Shown: piece after piece, positions 9,001 through 11,917 of the stretch | Layout of the letters: each line of letters starts with the position of its first letter | Numbering within the stretch: the stretch's first letter is position 1 | Source of the DNA: Elusimicrobiota bacterium | GTDB taxonomy: Bacteria > Elusimicrobiota > UBA5214 > JBBAAG01 | Length of the DNA stretch: 14,691 bases | Direction of reading: 5' to 3' | Assembly (NCBI GenBank): GCA_041658405.1 | Contig: JBBAAG010000076.1 | Coordinates: 1-14,691 of the forward strand | Notes under the pieces: model-generated | What the model was told of the DNA's origin: nothing | Database searches by the model: none | The model's input: only the letters and a program-made list of their open reading frames with translations | Made by a program: the position numbers and the translations under genes

Positions 9001-10207
9001 CGGCTAAGAGGCCGGTAATTTGCGAGGGAGAAGTGTCTTCAATATGTTTAGACAACCATAACCTCAGCCCGCTATTATTCGTATTACCGATAACATAAAC
9101 GTCTTTTGTTATACTATCCACACACACTTTGTTCCCGTTATCAAAGAAAACTCCGGGTGATGAGTATGTCATACTGGAAACTAGCTGGAGATTATAACTG
9201 TATTTCCCTAAAAATATATCGGTTCCGGACGATGTTGTGGCAGTACCGACAATATAAATACTATCAATATTGTTTGTATCAATCCCGTACCCGCGTTCAT
9301 CATAACTACCTATTCCTGACACCACAACGCTTGATTGAAATACTAATGACGTTGATTCCCATTTACCAATAAAAATTTCGTCATTCGCATTATTTCCAAC
9401 ACTACCCGCAATGAATAGTTGGGTACCTACAAGTTTTAAGTCATACGCGAAATCCGGCATACCGCTTGTCCCGTTTATTGTTTCTGTTTTTAAATAGGAT
9501 AGCCCTGAATCAAATTTAAAAACCGCAAGGTCTTCTGTAGAAGCACTGATATTACTGCCCGATATAAACAGGTTACCTGAATTATCAGATACTACGCTAT
9601 AACCAACCTGGTCAAAACTTGTTGAATAGCCGGTCTGTGAGAGTAGTCCTAAAGTTTCGGAATTTAGTCTAAGCAGGAGAACATCTTTGGCAGTACCAAT
9701 TTTTTCGCCGGTAACAATTATTTCGCCACTAGGGTTCTTACACAAACCACGGCCAATAGAATCCCCAGAACCCTGCATTGCTGTATAAGATGTTATATAC
9801 ATAAGATACGGGTCAAACTGCCCCACCCAGACACATTTTTTACCTTGATCATTATACGCACTGCCTGTGCAGTAAATATTACCGTTTGGGTGAACCATAA
9901 TCCCGTACCCGTTATCCGCGCCAAGAGGATTGTTTACCGTATAGCTCGCGATTAACACCATTGCCGCATTGTATTTACCCAACCATATCTCCTGGTCACC
10001 ATCGATTGTGTTACCTATGACATACGTATTCCCGTCAGTATCACGCGTAACGTCGTACCCCACTGATGCACCGGTGAAGGTGTATGTAGAATAATTGAAG
10101 ATTGCCATACTGTTTTGCGATGTTATCAGCAACAAGAGTAACACCATAGGGATTAAAATTACTCTTTGAATCTTACCAACATCCAAATACCATCGTAAAA
10201 AGTTCAT
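1..10207 (-). CDS. Giant secreted multidomain surface protein (propeller, FG-GAP, FN3 and beta-solenoid modules), 3' end beyond window
   Basis: Reading the minus strand from the ATG at 10207 gives at least 3402 codons with no stop before the left edge. Residues 1-35 form a signal peptide: basic n-region, hydrophobic run IPMVLLLLLI, likely cleavage after SMA35. Then follow: seven propeller-type repeats (about 38-390); FN3 (393-499); seven FG-GAP/VCBS-like repeats (505-828); FN3 (839-959); an HVWDG...NW module plus beta-solenoid-like sequence (966-1567); four FN3 or Ig-like domains (about 1566-1645, 1651-1742, 1746-1841, 1843-1949); a second NW module and solenoid (1955-2480); a second seven-repeat propeller (about 2490-2842); a third NW module and solenoid (2847-3231); and two FN3 domains, the last cut by the edge. 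The sequence is rich in N, S, T, G and Y, as in extracellular repeat proteins. The role is inferred to be adhesion or surface structure; no catalytic motif is seen. The anchor or secretion signal, if C-terminal, lies outside the window. Confidence 0.95.
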   Translation of the reverse strand, partial: MNFLRWYLDVGKIQRVILIPMVLLLLLITSQNSMAIFNYSTYTFTGASVGYDVTRDTDGNTYVIGNTIDGDQEIWLGKYNAAMVLIASYTVNNPLGADNGYGIMVHPNGNIYCTGSAYNDQGKKCVWVGQFDPYLMYITSYTAMQGSGDSIGRGLCKNPSGEIIVTGEKIGTAKDVLLLRLNSETLGLLSQTGYSTSFDQVGYSVVSDNSGNLFISGSNISASTEDLAVFKFDSGLSYLKTETINGTSGMPDFAYDLKLVGTQLFIAGSVGNNANDEIFIGKWESTSLVFQSSVVVSGIGSYDERGYGIDTNNIDSIYIVGTATTSSGTDIFLGKYSYNLQLVSSMTYSSPGVFFDNGNKVCVDSITKDVYVIGNTNNSGLRLWLSKHIEDTSPSQITGLLAVTNSQVQLTWTTPGDNGFNGNVIGGKWQINYSSAQNVNPTGIGAYNLVISTDYVQGQTYSQVLTGLRPRTTYYFWIRAQDESSNWSVWSDTKSAITSSFVLSWTSAETEGACSVAWGDYDNDGDLDQLAGKNGYNRVYRNNGDGTFTNTWTSSENEQTQSVAWGDYDNDGDLDQLIGNVGQVKRIYRNNGTGTFTSVWTSAETGNTSSVAWGDYDNDGDLDQLVGNYSQNRIYRNNGDGTFTSIWISPESETTLSVAWGDYDNDGDLDQLVGNNGQNRIYRNDGNGTFTSVWTSAETENTTGIAWGDYDNDGDLDQLVGNYNQPNRVYRNNGDGMFTSVWTSAESESTNAIAWGDYDNDGKLDQVVVNENQPNRVYRNNGDGTFTSVWTSAEIGYTRGVAWGDYDNDGDLDQLVGNDGQTNRVYKSLEAEFGNTNSIPATPSTGFATQISTQNAQLELRWNYSTDSETTQQKGLYYNVRIATESITNSLSKWIVSPSTGAGTASFGNYPHGYVVAASTQPGLNLSNIREGVTYYWQVQSIDTGLRKSAWSVEQSTYVQHYTYTHVWDGDGADGFASNPQNWMYDIAPSTGDNIVFGSNNPTKSCTWDIPKSVNIGSMTITTDYLATVNISTNVTFNDTLTISSGTFVINTDSITIMSNMLYNGGAFDARTSTVCFYSTSTTTDHWMTLLDNTTFWSLEIWNKAERTMFCQNTKLYITGNFTKEGWISGLGGNGVFNTSNSTVTLRGDARNGYGTLDNTMTNSKWILDGVNRQYMYNGALNGVYDLEINKINGSTVTLSSGGLDVTNDLVTKYGVLEFNNSNNVRVQRNLTVTEPGYLNYGNGAISPYGNKDTVINLPVNQTLGSLYAYEKNSGYSVSLVNDITIMQSFTTGGNTDIRNRKVTVYGDLDLKSAASSGFSSDGSTVTVYGGVKSNPAAFNVLKFAGGSGYISSTQTANVLIISTGAVVYLSGAPSLLTVNNNSEIYGQFDIRNSTFTAYGPVSVHSGGILDLSNASYNGSVVKLASGITFEPGSKVVADSLMDRITSPAGEYYSFTVTAGTVNLMGLSIENLNSNGMMLNTGTYIANFSSVSFINLAPNARALNVMLAGTTQYTFSNCFFDTTVTTNVAVSSLSAPAYIKMLNASGAKAGIIYEYDPNNMVFWTVPSDPMNLSGTVTSSTSITWDWVDATEDEQGYKVYTSTSWLLTTLQVNANTWIENNLVPNTEYLRFVAAYNPIGVSSTAVVSKYTNAAQPTGLYVVSSSSFSTTLAWDANNPAGTMYEINYSTTSAFDGTGDKFTSWAVMTSTVVTNLVEFTNYYFQVRAKNGNEVNTGYSAYVSTLTLDGTIPAVVTLESPGDAQTVTNATVNFNWSNSIDTGSGVKYYELVIDDDSGFGSVNYSSSPIVSQADVLMTEGTYYWKVRAVDNNNNQSEWPAYNKVYINIAPAAVTDLSATPVYERKVNLTWTAPGDDGNVNTLSGKYRIDWDVNPNIGWNYNTFDVEITTSVSAGTLTNISIPDFTSNTSFYFRIWSQDDNGNWSELSNGATAYPVDLTTHVWDGGGATNNASEAANWVDDITPGNNDSVKFDTTNPNKACYWNMSNINISTITLDVGFSTTVVTMSSMTILGNFVVNAGTFTTSGVADYTHQVKGNFVQTGGYITLSRGKVLFTGTGAQTVQLQSGSQLSGFDINSSSSVQMMAPLKTYGNFNLISGEFIAGDFNHTIGGSSGNFTVTGGTLTACFSTMTFTGGQPYITLTPGTSFYHVVLNSGEWIFNSQFSANGNFTIINGSRHPTLGQLNSTIYIGGNFLINGGGFSFKGSTVTLKGNMGYINTSISGGSGQLIMAGNATQYVHGTAMTLTKDFVINSGNDVILQTDISVNSVLIQNGTLKPEDHTITLVLSQTGITTGYWLQTGGSFVAGTGSVIFKGGSSALGFVVTPLPGNPFYNMTVGTAGYLMKYVIADSTLTVSNRFTIANSTFNTGSYCHTVSTFIATRGNFIGVENTTFTVSNMLNLNNGDYATPRIWMHSATQGSRWNLYLVPGAGQLVRGVNVQDSQATGQTITATQSTNSGNNVNWSFSDDGIGIFTGDFTQPGGSLYDGGSIDAGYGIAVDTITADGPYVYVAGMRNNASKDWFVVKYNNTGVMLASSTYDFNGDDYAQGVKVNSAGEVYVTGYCDSNIVVAKYSSGLVFITSATFNVGSGAAVGYSLALDSNGNVFVSGYGSNDSDNDGCLLKYSPSLVFIASAAVATGSFLEDSLMDVKVNKQNNVFVSGYSGFMSDNCLFSYTNNLVFVSSTTISGGLSDFVPVESNNAGSSIFVAGQNQNSDLVLLKYDTSLVLQSSTTFDTGGVDSIAGMAVSPAGNVYLGGSTGVQGYENYFTVKYTQGLVKISSEVYVNNDGNNRAADLTVDSTGDAYLTGYFNSNITQNWDIRTLKFTMTDPVIVHSSHVWDGGGTTNNASEAENWTYDVVPTTGDAVLFDNTNNSKYCSWDIANVQLSSFTLGVGFSTTVVLAVPYASSFTVTNDFVINAGNLLARLGSSGTVNIRGNWIQTGGYVNLKSWINSGFAVNFDGNGTQNVTTLDNGSTFGSYLQVGENSTVTANGNLLMERINVMGTLDLGTGFVHSITYQDISGGGSVYGVLDIHNSTLTISGTARFGISGTLKMDNGNGLIRLEETTGISIYSSNGKIIADSQLDVITSTAPGQVYTGIVINMDQDSVVIAGASVTITGLTMNSAGLDFYNLYSSNVVFANNISFTNMPPSYMYNAGAFFTNLNGDFQFDSWAFDTTLSTNVEAGSIGASVGSVKMTNATGIKAGPNYELDPNNVVFWSTPSAAANLYAVTRGTGSIEWNWTDVSKDEKYYRLRKNTDELVMELPWNTTYYTENALNANTTYYRKVEAYNVLGTSVTSEIFGVTYARPPLNTYVSARTSYSVTIEWNTNDNPGYTRWGVIGSTDGFVTSTTTLAVFGNNLVNPQFVQIGLNSASTYYYKVQAFNENGVATSYD
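515..955 (-). repeat. Internal duplicated block, copy B (residues about 3085-3231)
   Basis: This is the counterpart of copy A. It begins IIADSQLDVITS, has FDTTLSTNVEAGS in the middle, and ends NATGIKAG...YELDPNNVVFWSTPS, again followed at once by an FN3 domain. Conservation of the KAG-x(2)-YE-x-DPNN-x-VFW landmark shows that a solenoid-end plus FN3 unit was duplicated. Confidence 0.6.
1550..1672 (-). repeat. HVWDG...NW module, copy 3 (residues about 2846-2886)
   Basis: The sequence reads HVWDGGGTTNNASEAENW followed by P-T-T-G-D-A-V-L-F-D and C-S-W-D-I. The NW signature differs from copy 2 at only two positions, and both are followed by VGFSTTVV. The two are therefore recent paralogous modules, while copy 1 is older. 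It opens the third solenoid-like stretch. Confidence 0.65.
1682..2740 (-). repeat. Second seven-repeat beta-propeller-like block (residues about 2490-2842)
   Basis: Seven repeats carry the same signature as the first block, including GYSLALDSNGNVFVSGYG, VKVNSAGEVYVTGYC, GMAVSPAGNVYLGGS and ADLTVDSTGDAYLTGYF. Each is followed by a K-Y-x(3)-L-V-x-I/Q-x-S strand. It lies between the second solenoid and the third NW module. Its repeats are more alike than those of the first block. Confidence 0.75.
4226..4348 (-). repeat. HVWDG...NW module, copy 2 (residues about 1954-1994)
   Basis: The sequence reads HVWDGGGATNNASEAANW followed by P-G-N-N-D-S-V-K-F-D and C-Y-W-N. Downstream, VGFSTTVV is also found after copy 3. 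It introduces the second solenoid-like stretch (to about residue 2480), which contains STVTLKGN at 2219-2226 and many GNF/GTF turns. That stretch ends in a segment resembling RWNLYLVPGAGQ...NNVNWSF, just before the second propeller. Confidence 0.65.
5507..5911 (-). repeat. Internal duplicated block, copy A (residues about 1433-1567)
   Basis: This block ends the first solenoid. It begins VVADSLMDRITS, passes through a FDTT...TNVAVSSL segment, and closes with NASGAKAG...YEYDPNNMVFWTVPS directly before an FN3 domain. A homologous block with the same order of landmarks closes the third solenoid (see copy B). The pair marks a module boundary reused within the protein. Confidence 0.6.
7199..7315 (-). 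repeat. HVWDG...NW module, copy 1 (residues about 965-1003)
   Basis: The sequence reads HVWDGDGADG...NPQNW then DIAPSTGDNIVFG and C-T-W-D-I. It opens a long run of short beta-strand-like repeats with S-T-V-T and G-N-F signatures, for example STVTLRGD at residues 1142-1149. This W...NW...P..GD.V.F pattern is common at the start of beta-solenoid domains in bacterial surface proteins (family knowledge). This copy is the most divergent of the three in the protein. Confidence 0.6.
7724..8695 (-). repeat. Seven tandem FG-GAP/VCBS-like repeats, unit 141 or 144 bp
   Basis: The motif AWGDYDNDGDLDQL recurs seven times, with its tryptophan codons starting (minus strand) at 8656, 8515, 8371, 8230, 8089, 7945 and 7801. 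The spacings are therefore 141, 144, 141, 141, 144 and 144 bp (47-48 residues). Each unit continues with a variant of GNxxQxNRVYRNNGDGTFTSVWTSAE. D-Y-D-N-D-G-D-L-D fits the DxDxDGxxD calcium-binding loop of integrin-type FG-GAP repeats. The sixth copy reads DYDNDGKLDQVV, replacing one loop-region Asp with Lys. DNA-level identity around the core is high, which points to recent tandem duplication or gene conversion. Confidence 0.85.
9038..10096 (-). repeat. First seven-repeat beta-propeller-like block (residues about 38-390 of the giant protein)
   Basis: Seven degenerate repeats of about 50 residues share the pattern G-Y-x(3)-D-x(2)-G-N-x-Y/F-x(2)-G followed by a W/F-hydrophobic-G/K strand. Examples are GYDVTRDTDGNTYVIGNT, GYGIMVHPNGNIYCTGSA, GYSVVSDNSGNLFISGSN and the last one ending VYVIGNT. 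This is the pattern of the SBBP-type beta-propeller repeat family (family knowledge). Seven copies would close one seven-bladed propeller (inference). It sits directly after the signal peptide, so it would be the N-terminal globular domain of the mature protein. Confidence 0.75.
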
Positions 10208-10216
10208 AACTTTGTT

Positions 10217-10220
10217 CTCC
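10217..10220 (-). promoter_or_regulatory. Shine-Dalgarno GGAG that decides the start of the giant CDS
   Basis: Two in-frame ATGs lie five codons apart, at 10222 and 10207. Only the inner one has a ribosome binding site: GGAG followed by nine bases (AACAAAGTT) before ATG. The outer ATG overlaps this GGAG and is preceded by A/T-rich sequence without purine-rich pairing potential. The same GGAGAACAAA wording precedes ilvC in this window, which supports its use as a genuine site. Confidence 0.7.
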
Positions 10221-10250
10221 ATATAATCATTTAATTTAATCAAAAATACC

Positions 10251-10275
10251 GGGGTTTTAGGCAAAAAAACACCCC
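10251..10275 (-). other. Possible second leader hairpin (GGGG/CCCC with A/T extension)
   Basis: In the transcript of the giant gene, GGGG, a two-base bulge and TTTT can pair with AAAACCCC, and a short U-rich stretch follows about four bases later. It lies about 30 nt upstream of the Shine-Dalgarno site. It could be a weak terminator or an expression platform, but the stem is short and bulged, so this is a low-confidence call. Confidence 0.25.
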
Positions 10276-10356
10276 TCGAGGTTTTACTTACAGCATTAGA
10301 ACTGACTAGTTTCGCGATGTCTACCATTTGTTCTTTCTAAATACAATGACTTTATA

Positions 10357-10406
10357 GAGAATAAATTTTCATTCAGAATATTTGAATTCCTTAAAAATTT
10401 ATTCCC
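10357..10406 (-). other. 14-bp hairpin in the mRNA leader of the giant gene
   Basis: Positions 10357-10370 and 10393-10406 are inverted copies. As RNA from the minus strand they form a 14-bp stem with two G-U pairs and a 22-nt loop, which itself contains short complementary ATTC/GAAT segments. No U-run follows, so it is not a simple terminator. It would lie roughly 50-100 nt into the predicted transcript. A role in mRNA stability or translation control is possible but inferred. Confidence 0.5.
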
Positions 10407-10460
10407 TTTCGCTTTACTTATTCTAAACTATTACTTCAAATTACAACTACTGCCCTTATA

Positions 10461-10489
10461 TTAATAGTTAATAAACAACAAGTAGTCAA
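10461..10489 (-). promoter_or_regulatory. Predicted sigma70-type promoter of the giant gene
   Basis: On the minus strand, TTGACT (10489-10484) and TATTAA (10466-10461) are separated by exactly 17 bases. Transcription would begin near 10454 and leave a leader of about 245 nt. The -35 box directly abuts the CRP-like palindrome at 10490-10505, so the promoter appears to be activator-dependent, which fits its imperfect -10. The intergenic stretch 10208-10533 holds no gene that I can see. Confidence 0.5.
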
Positions 10490-10505
10490 TGTGATAATGT
10501 TCACA
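10490..10505. promoter_or_regulatory. CRP/CAP-type operator, TGTGATAATGTTCACA
   Basis: The site matches the CRP-family half-sites TGTGA and TCACA perfectly, with the canonical 6-bp spacer. Its centre is about 42-44 bp upstream of the predicted start of the giant gene's transcript, the position of class II CRP sites that overlap the -35 region (established for E. coli CRP). It lies about 30 bp past the stop codon of the cyclic-nucleotide-binding gene. The regulator would have to be a CRP-family protein encoded elsewhere. ACAAGT/ACTTGT flanks extend the dyad, so a weak terminator is an alternative reading. Confidence 0.5.
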
Positions 10506-10533
10506 CTTGTCAGCTTGACGCCGTACCCGGAGA

Positions 10534-11031
10534 CTAGATCCCAAAAAATTTCTTTATCTTGTCCGACATACCTTCCGGTGTGACTTCAGAACTGCCTTTG
10601 AGTGTTAACTGTAACTTCCTATGTGAAAACGTCCGGCCTATGAGGTCTGCTATTGCCGGATTTTTTTGGAGTGTACGCTTGAAATCAAGTTTGTGCAGTA
10701 CAAAAAATTCAGAATCTTCATCAGCAACAATCGTGGCGGTCCGTGGTGCGCCAGTTAGTAACGACATCTCTCCAAAGTATTCGCCAGGACCAAGGTGTTT
10801 TAGTAACTTTTTATTACTAAACCCTTCTTCTAGAACAACGGATACTTTACCTTTCACTATCAAAAAGAATGTATCTCCTTCGTCATCCTGACGGATAATC
10901 GTTTGTCCTTTGCGGTACTTTACATGGTAAACACTATCCGCTATGGATTCCATATCACTAAACGATAGATAGGTTAAAAAATCCACTTGTTTTAGTACTT
11001 CGGTTAATTGTTTAGCTTCTTCCGGGCGCAT
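10534..11031 (-). CDS. Stand-alone cyclic nucleotide-binding domain protein
   Basis: The product has 165 residues, almost all one cNMP-binding (CAP-ED) domain at about 19-125. The phosphate-binding cassette is clear: F86-G87-E88, then L91-L92, and R97-T98-A99, carrying the conserved Glu and Arg that hold the ribose and cyclic phosphate. The turn R40-K41-G42 and I58-x-K60-G61 are also typical. No DNA-binding helix-turn-helix, channel, kinase or membrane segment is present, so it is not itself a CRP transcription factor. The tail ends with basic, aromatic KIKKFFGI, perhaps a partner- or membrane-contact helix (inference). The ATG is preceded by GGGGG at a rather long 12-base spacing, and no better start is seen. 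The gene is transcribed towards the giant gene, 326 bp apart, divergent from ilvN. It probably senses cAMP, c-di-AMP-like or related nucleotides; the ligand is unknown. Confidence 0.9.
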   Translation of the reverse strand: MRPEEAKQLTEVLKQVDFLTYLSFSDMESIADSVYHVKYRKGQTIIRQDDEGDTFFLIVKGKVSVVLEEGFSNKKLLKHLGPGEYFGEMSLLTGAPRTATIVADEDSEFFVLHKLDFKRTLQKNPAIADLIGRTFSHRKLQLTLKGSSEVTPEGMSDKIKKFFGI

Positions 11032-11087
11032 TTTTTTAATTTTCCCCCGTTTACATTAAAGTATTGGTTAACTATTTGCTACATATA

Positions 11088-11117
11088 ATTATACATAAAT
11101 CCAATTACTAAAAACAA
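11088..11117 (-). promoter_or_regulatory. Predicted promoter of the cyclic nucleotide-binding gene
   Basis: On the minus strand, a perfect TATAAT (11093-11088) is preceded by TTGTTT (11117-11112) with an 18-base spacer. The start would be near 11081, giving a leader of about 50 nt. The -35 is only partial, so the call rests mainly on the -10 and the position. Confidence 0.4.
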
Positions 11118-11141
11118 TATTTAATCATATTCGTGTATAGA

Positions 11142-11223
11142 CACACACAGTGTGGGTAGTGAGCGGCTTCAGCGTTTTCCGGCCGCGGAAAAGGCTATTG
11201 AGCAAACACCCATACTGTGTGTG
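11142..11223. repeat. 82-nt imperfect palindrome between divergent promoters
   Basis: Positions 11142-11157 and 11208-11223 form a 16-bp inverted repeat, with one position that would be a G-U pair in forward-strand RNA. Inside it, 11171-11180 and 11187-11196 form a second stem (AGCGTTTTCC with GGAAAAGGCT, one mismatch) around the loop GGCCGC. The internal loops on both sides contain the direct repeat A(G/T)TGAGC. The element is G+C-richer than its A/T-rich flanks. It lies between the two predicted divergent promoters and so outside both predicted transcripts. It could be a small structured RNA, a cruciform-forming operator or a short repeat element; no known family is recognised. Confidence 0.6.
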
Positions 11224-11241
11224 CTTTAATGACGCAAATAT

Positions 11242-11271
11242 TTGACAAACCGAGTAGGTTTATAGTAATAT
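11242..11271 (+). promoter_or_regulatory. Predicted promoter of the ilvN-ilvC-leuA-leuC operon
   Basis: A perfect -35 TTGACA (11242-11247) and TAATAT (11266-11271) are separated by 18 bases, with a TATAGT overlapping the -10 region. Transcription would start near 11278, about 90 nt upstream of ilvN. It is the best promoter-like sequence in the window. Confidence 0.6.
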
Positions 11272-11292
11272 TACATTAATTATAGAAAAGTT

Positions 11293-11330
11293 AAGGAGAT
11301 ATGGGGACTTAACCGCCGTATCTCCTTTTT
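11293..11330 (+). terminator. Intrinsic terminator-like hairpin in the ilvN leader (possible attenuator)
   Basis: AAGGAGATA (11293-11301) pairs perfectly with TATCTCCTT (11319-11327). Three further pairs (one G-U, two G-C) follow inwards around an 11-nt loop, and a run of T reaches 11330. It lies after the predicted promoter and about 40 nt before ilvN, so readthrough would set operon expression. There is no room for a conventional leader peptide rich in branched-chain codons between start site and hairpin. If it is an attenuator, it would need a different sensing mechanism, or it could end a transcript that starts upstream. Confidence 0.6.
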
Positions 11331-11369
11331 AAGTATTACATTTATTTTCGAAGGGAGCGCACTAATTTT

Positions 11370-11891
11370 ATGCGGAGAACAATTTCCGCGTTAGTAGAGA
11401 ACAAACCCGGTGTCCTTGCGAGGATCGCAACACTATTCGCAGCACGCGGGTTTAATATCGACTCACTGGTCGTTGGTGAAACTGAAGACCCGTCGTTGTC
11501 ACGGATGACAATCATTGTCCGCGGGGATGATCGTATACTCGAACAGGTGGAGAAACAGTTGAATAAACTCATCGATGTGGTTAAAGTTATGGATTTCAGT
11601 GCAGTTGACCATATTGAACGCGACCTTGCGCTGGTTAAAGTTAAGATTGACAAAAATACGAGGTTTGAAGTATTACAGACCGCCGATATTTTTCGTGCAA
11701 AAATTATTGATGTCGGGCAGGAAACTGTTATCGTGGAAGTAACCGGGGACGAGGATAAAATCAAAGCTTTCCTTGACCTCGTAAAACCTTATGGGATAAA
11801 AGAACTTGTCCGTACAGGCGTTGTGGCGGTAGCCCGGGGCAGTAATCCAGCAGGTGGTAGTACAGTTAAAAAAAGTGTGGAACATAAATAA
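11370..11891 (+). CDS. ilvN: Acetolactate synthase small (regulatory) subunit
   Basis: The product of 173 residues is the regulatory partner of the acetolactate synthase catalytic subunit, which makes 2-acetolactate or 2-aceto-2-hydroxybutyrate in the first common step of valine, leucine and isoleucine synthesis. Residues 2-75 form an ACT domain starting RRTISALVENKPGVLARI. A second ferredoxin-like ALS-small-subunit domain follows at about 84-160 (IERDLALVKV; RTGVVAVARG). N11, G14 and N29 occupy the positions that form the valine site in E. coli IlvH, so feedback inhibition by valine is likely (inference from family knowledge). The start is fixed by a stop two codons upstream (TAA at 11364); AAGGGAG lies 12 bases before ATG. 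It heads the operon, 26 nt from ilvC. Unusually, no ilvB lies upstream. The symbol ilvH is equally usable. Confidence 0.95.
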   Translation: MRRTISALVENKPGVLARIATLFAARGFNIDSLVVGETEDPSLSRMTIIVRGDDRILEQVEKQLNKLIDVVKVMDFSAVDHIERDLALVKVKIDKNTRFEVLQTADIFRAKIIDVGQETVIVEVTGDEDKIKAFLDLVKPYGIKELVRTGVVAVARGSNPAGGSTVKKSVEHK

Positions 11892-11917
11892 ATAGGAATA
11901 AGGAGAACAAAAAGGTT

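Noticed and set aside
10220..10222. Upstream in-frame ATG as start of the giant gene (adds five residues)
   Set aside because: It has no Shine-Dalgarno sequence and overlaps the GGAG that serves the ATG at 10207.
10240..10345. Cyclic-di-GMP (GEMM-I) riboswitch in the giant gene leader
   Set aside because: Fragments such as GCGAAACTAG and TTCTAATGCTGTAAG vaguely recall the second helix, but the first helix with its GNRA loop and the GACGCAAAGC core are absent.
10477..10511. Extended dyad ACAAGT...ACTTGT around the CRP-like site as terminator of the upstream gene
   Set aside because: The stem is interrupted by a seven-base bulge and only a mixed T-rich tail follows; the CRP-site plus promoter reading explains the sequence better, though termination is not excluded.
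10559..10891. Plus-strand 110-codon frame opposite the cyclic-nucleotide-binding gene, and minus-strand frames opposite ilvN, ilvC and leuA
   Set aside because: Each is antisense to a clearly identified gene and has no domain or ribosome binding site of its own.
11064..11089. Forward promoter with TATAAT at 11084-11089 that could transcribe the 82-nt palindrome
   Set aside because: The only -35-like TTGGTT is 14 bases away, too close; the A/T-rich stretch also provides the minus-strand -10, so evidence is insufficient.
11301..11312. Micro-ORF ATG GGG ACT TAA with AAGGAG upstream in the ilvN leader
   Set aside because: The spacing between AAGGAG and ATG is only two bases, and the AAGGAG is one arm of the hairpin; it contains no branched-chain codons.
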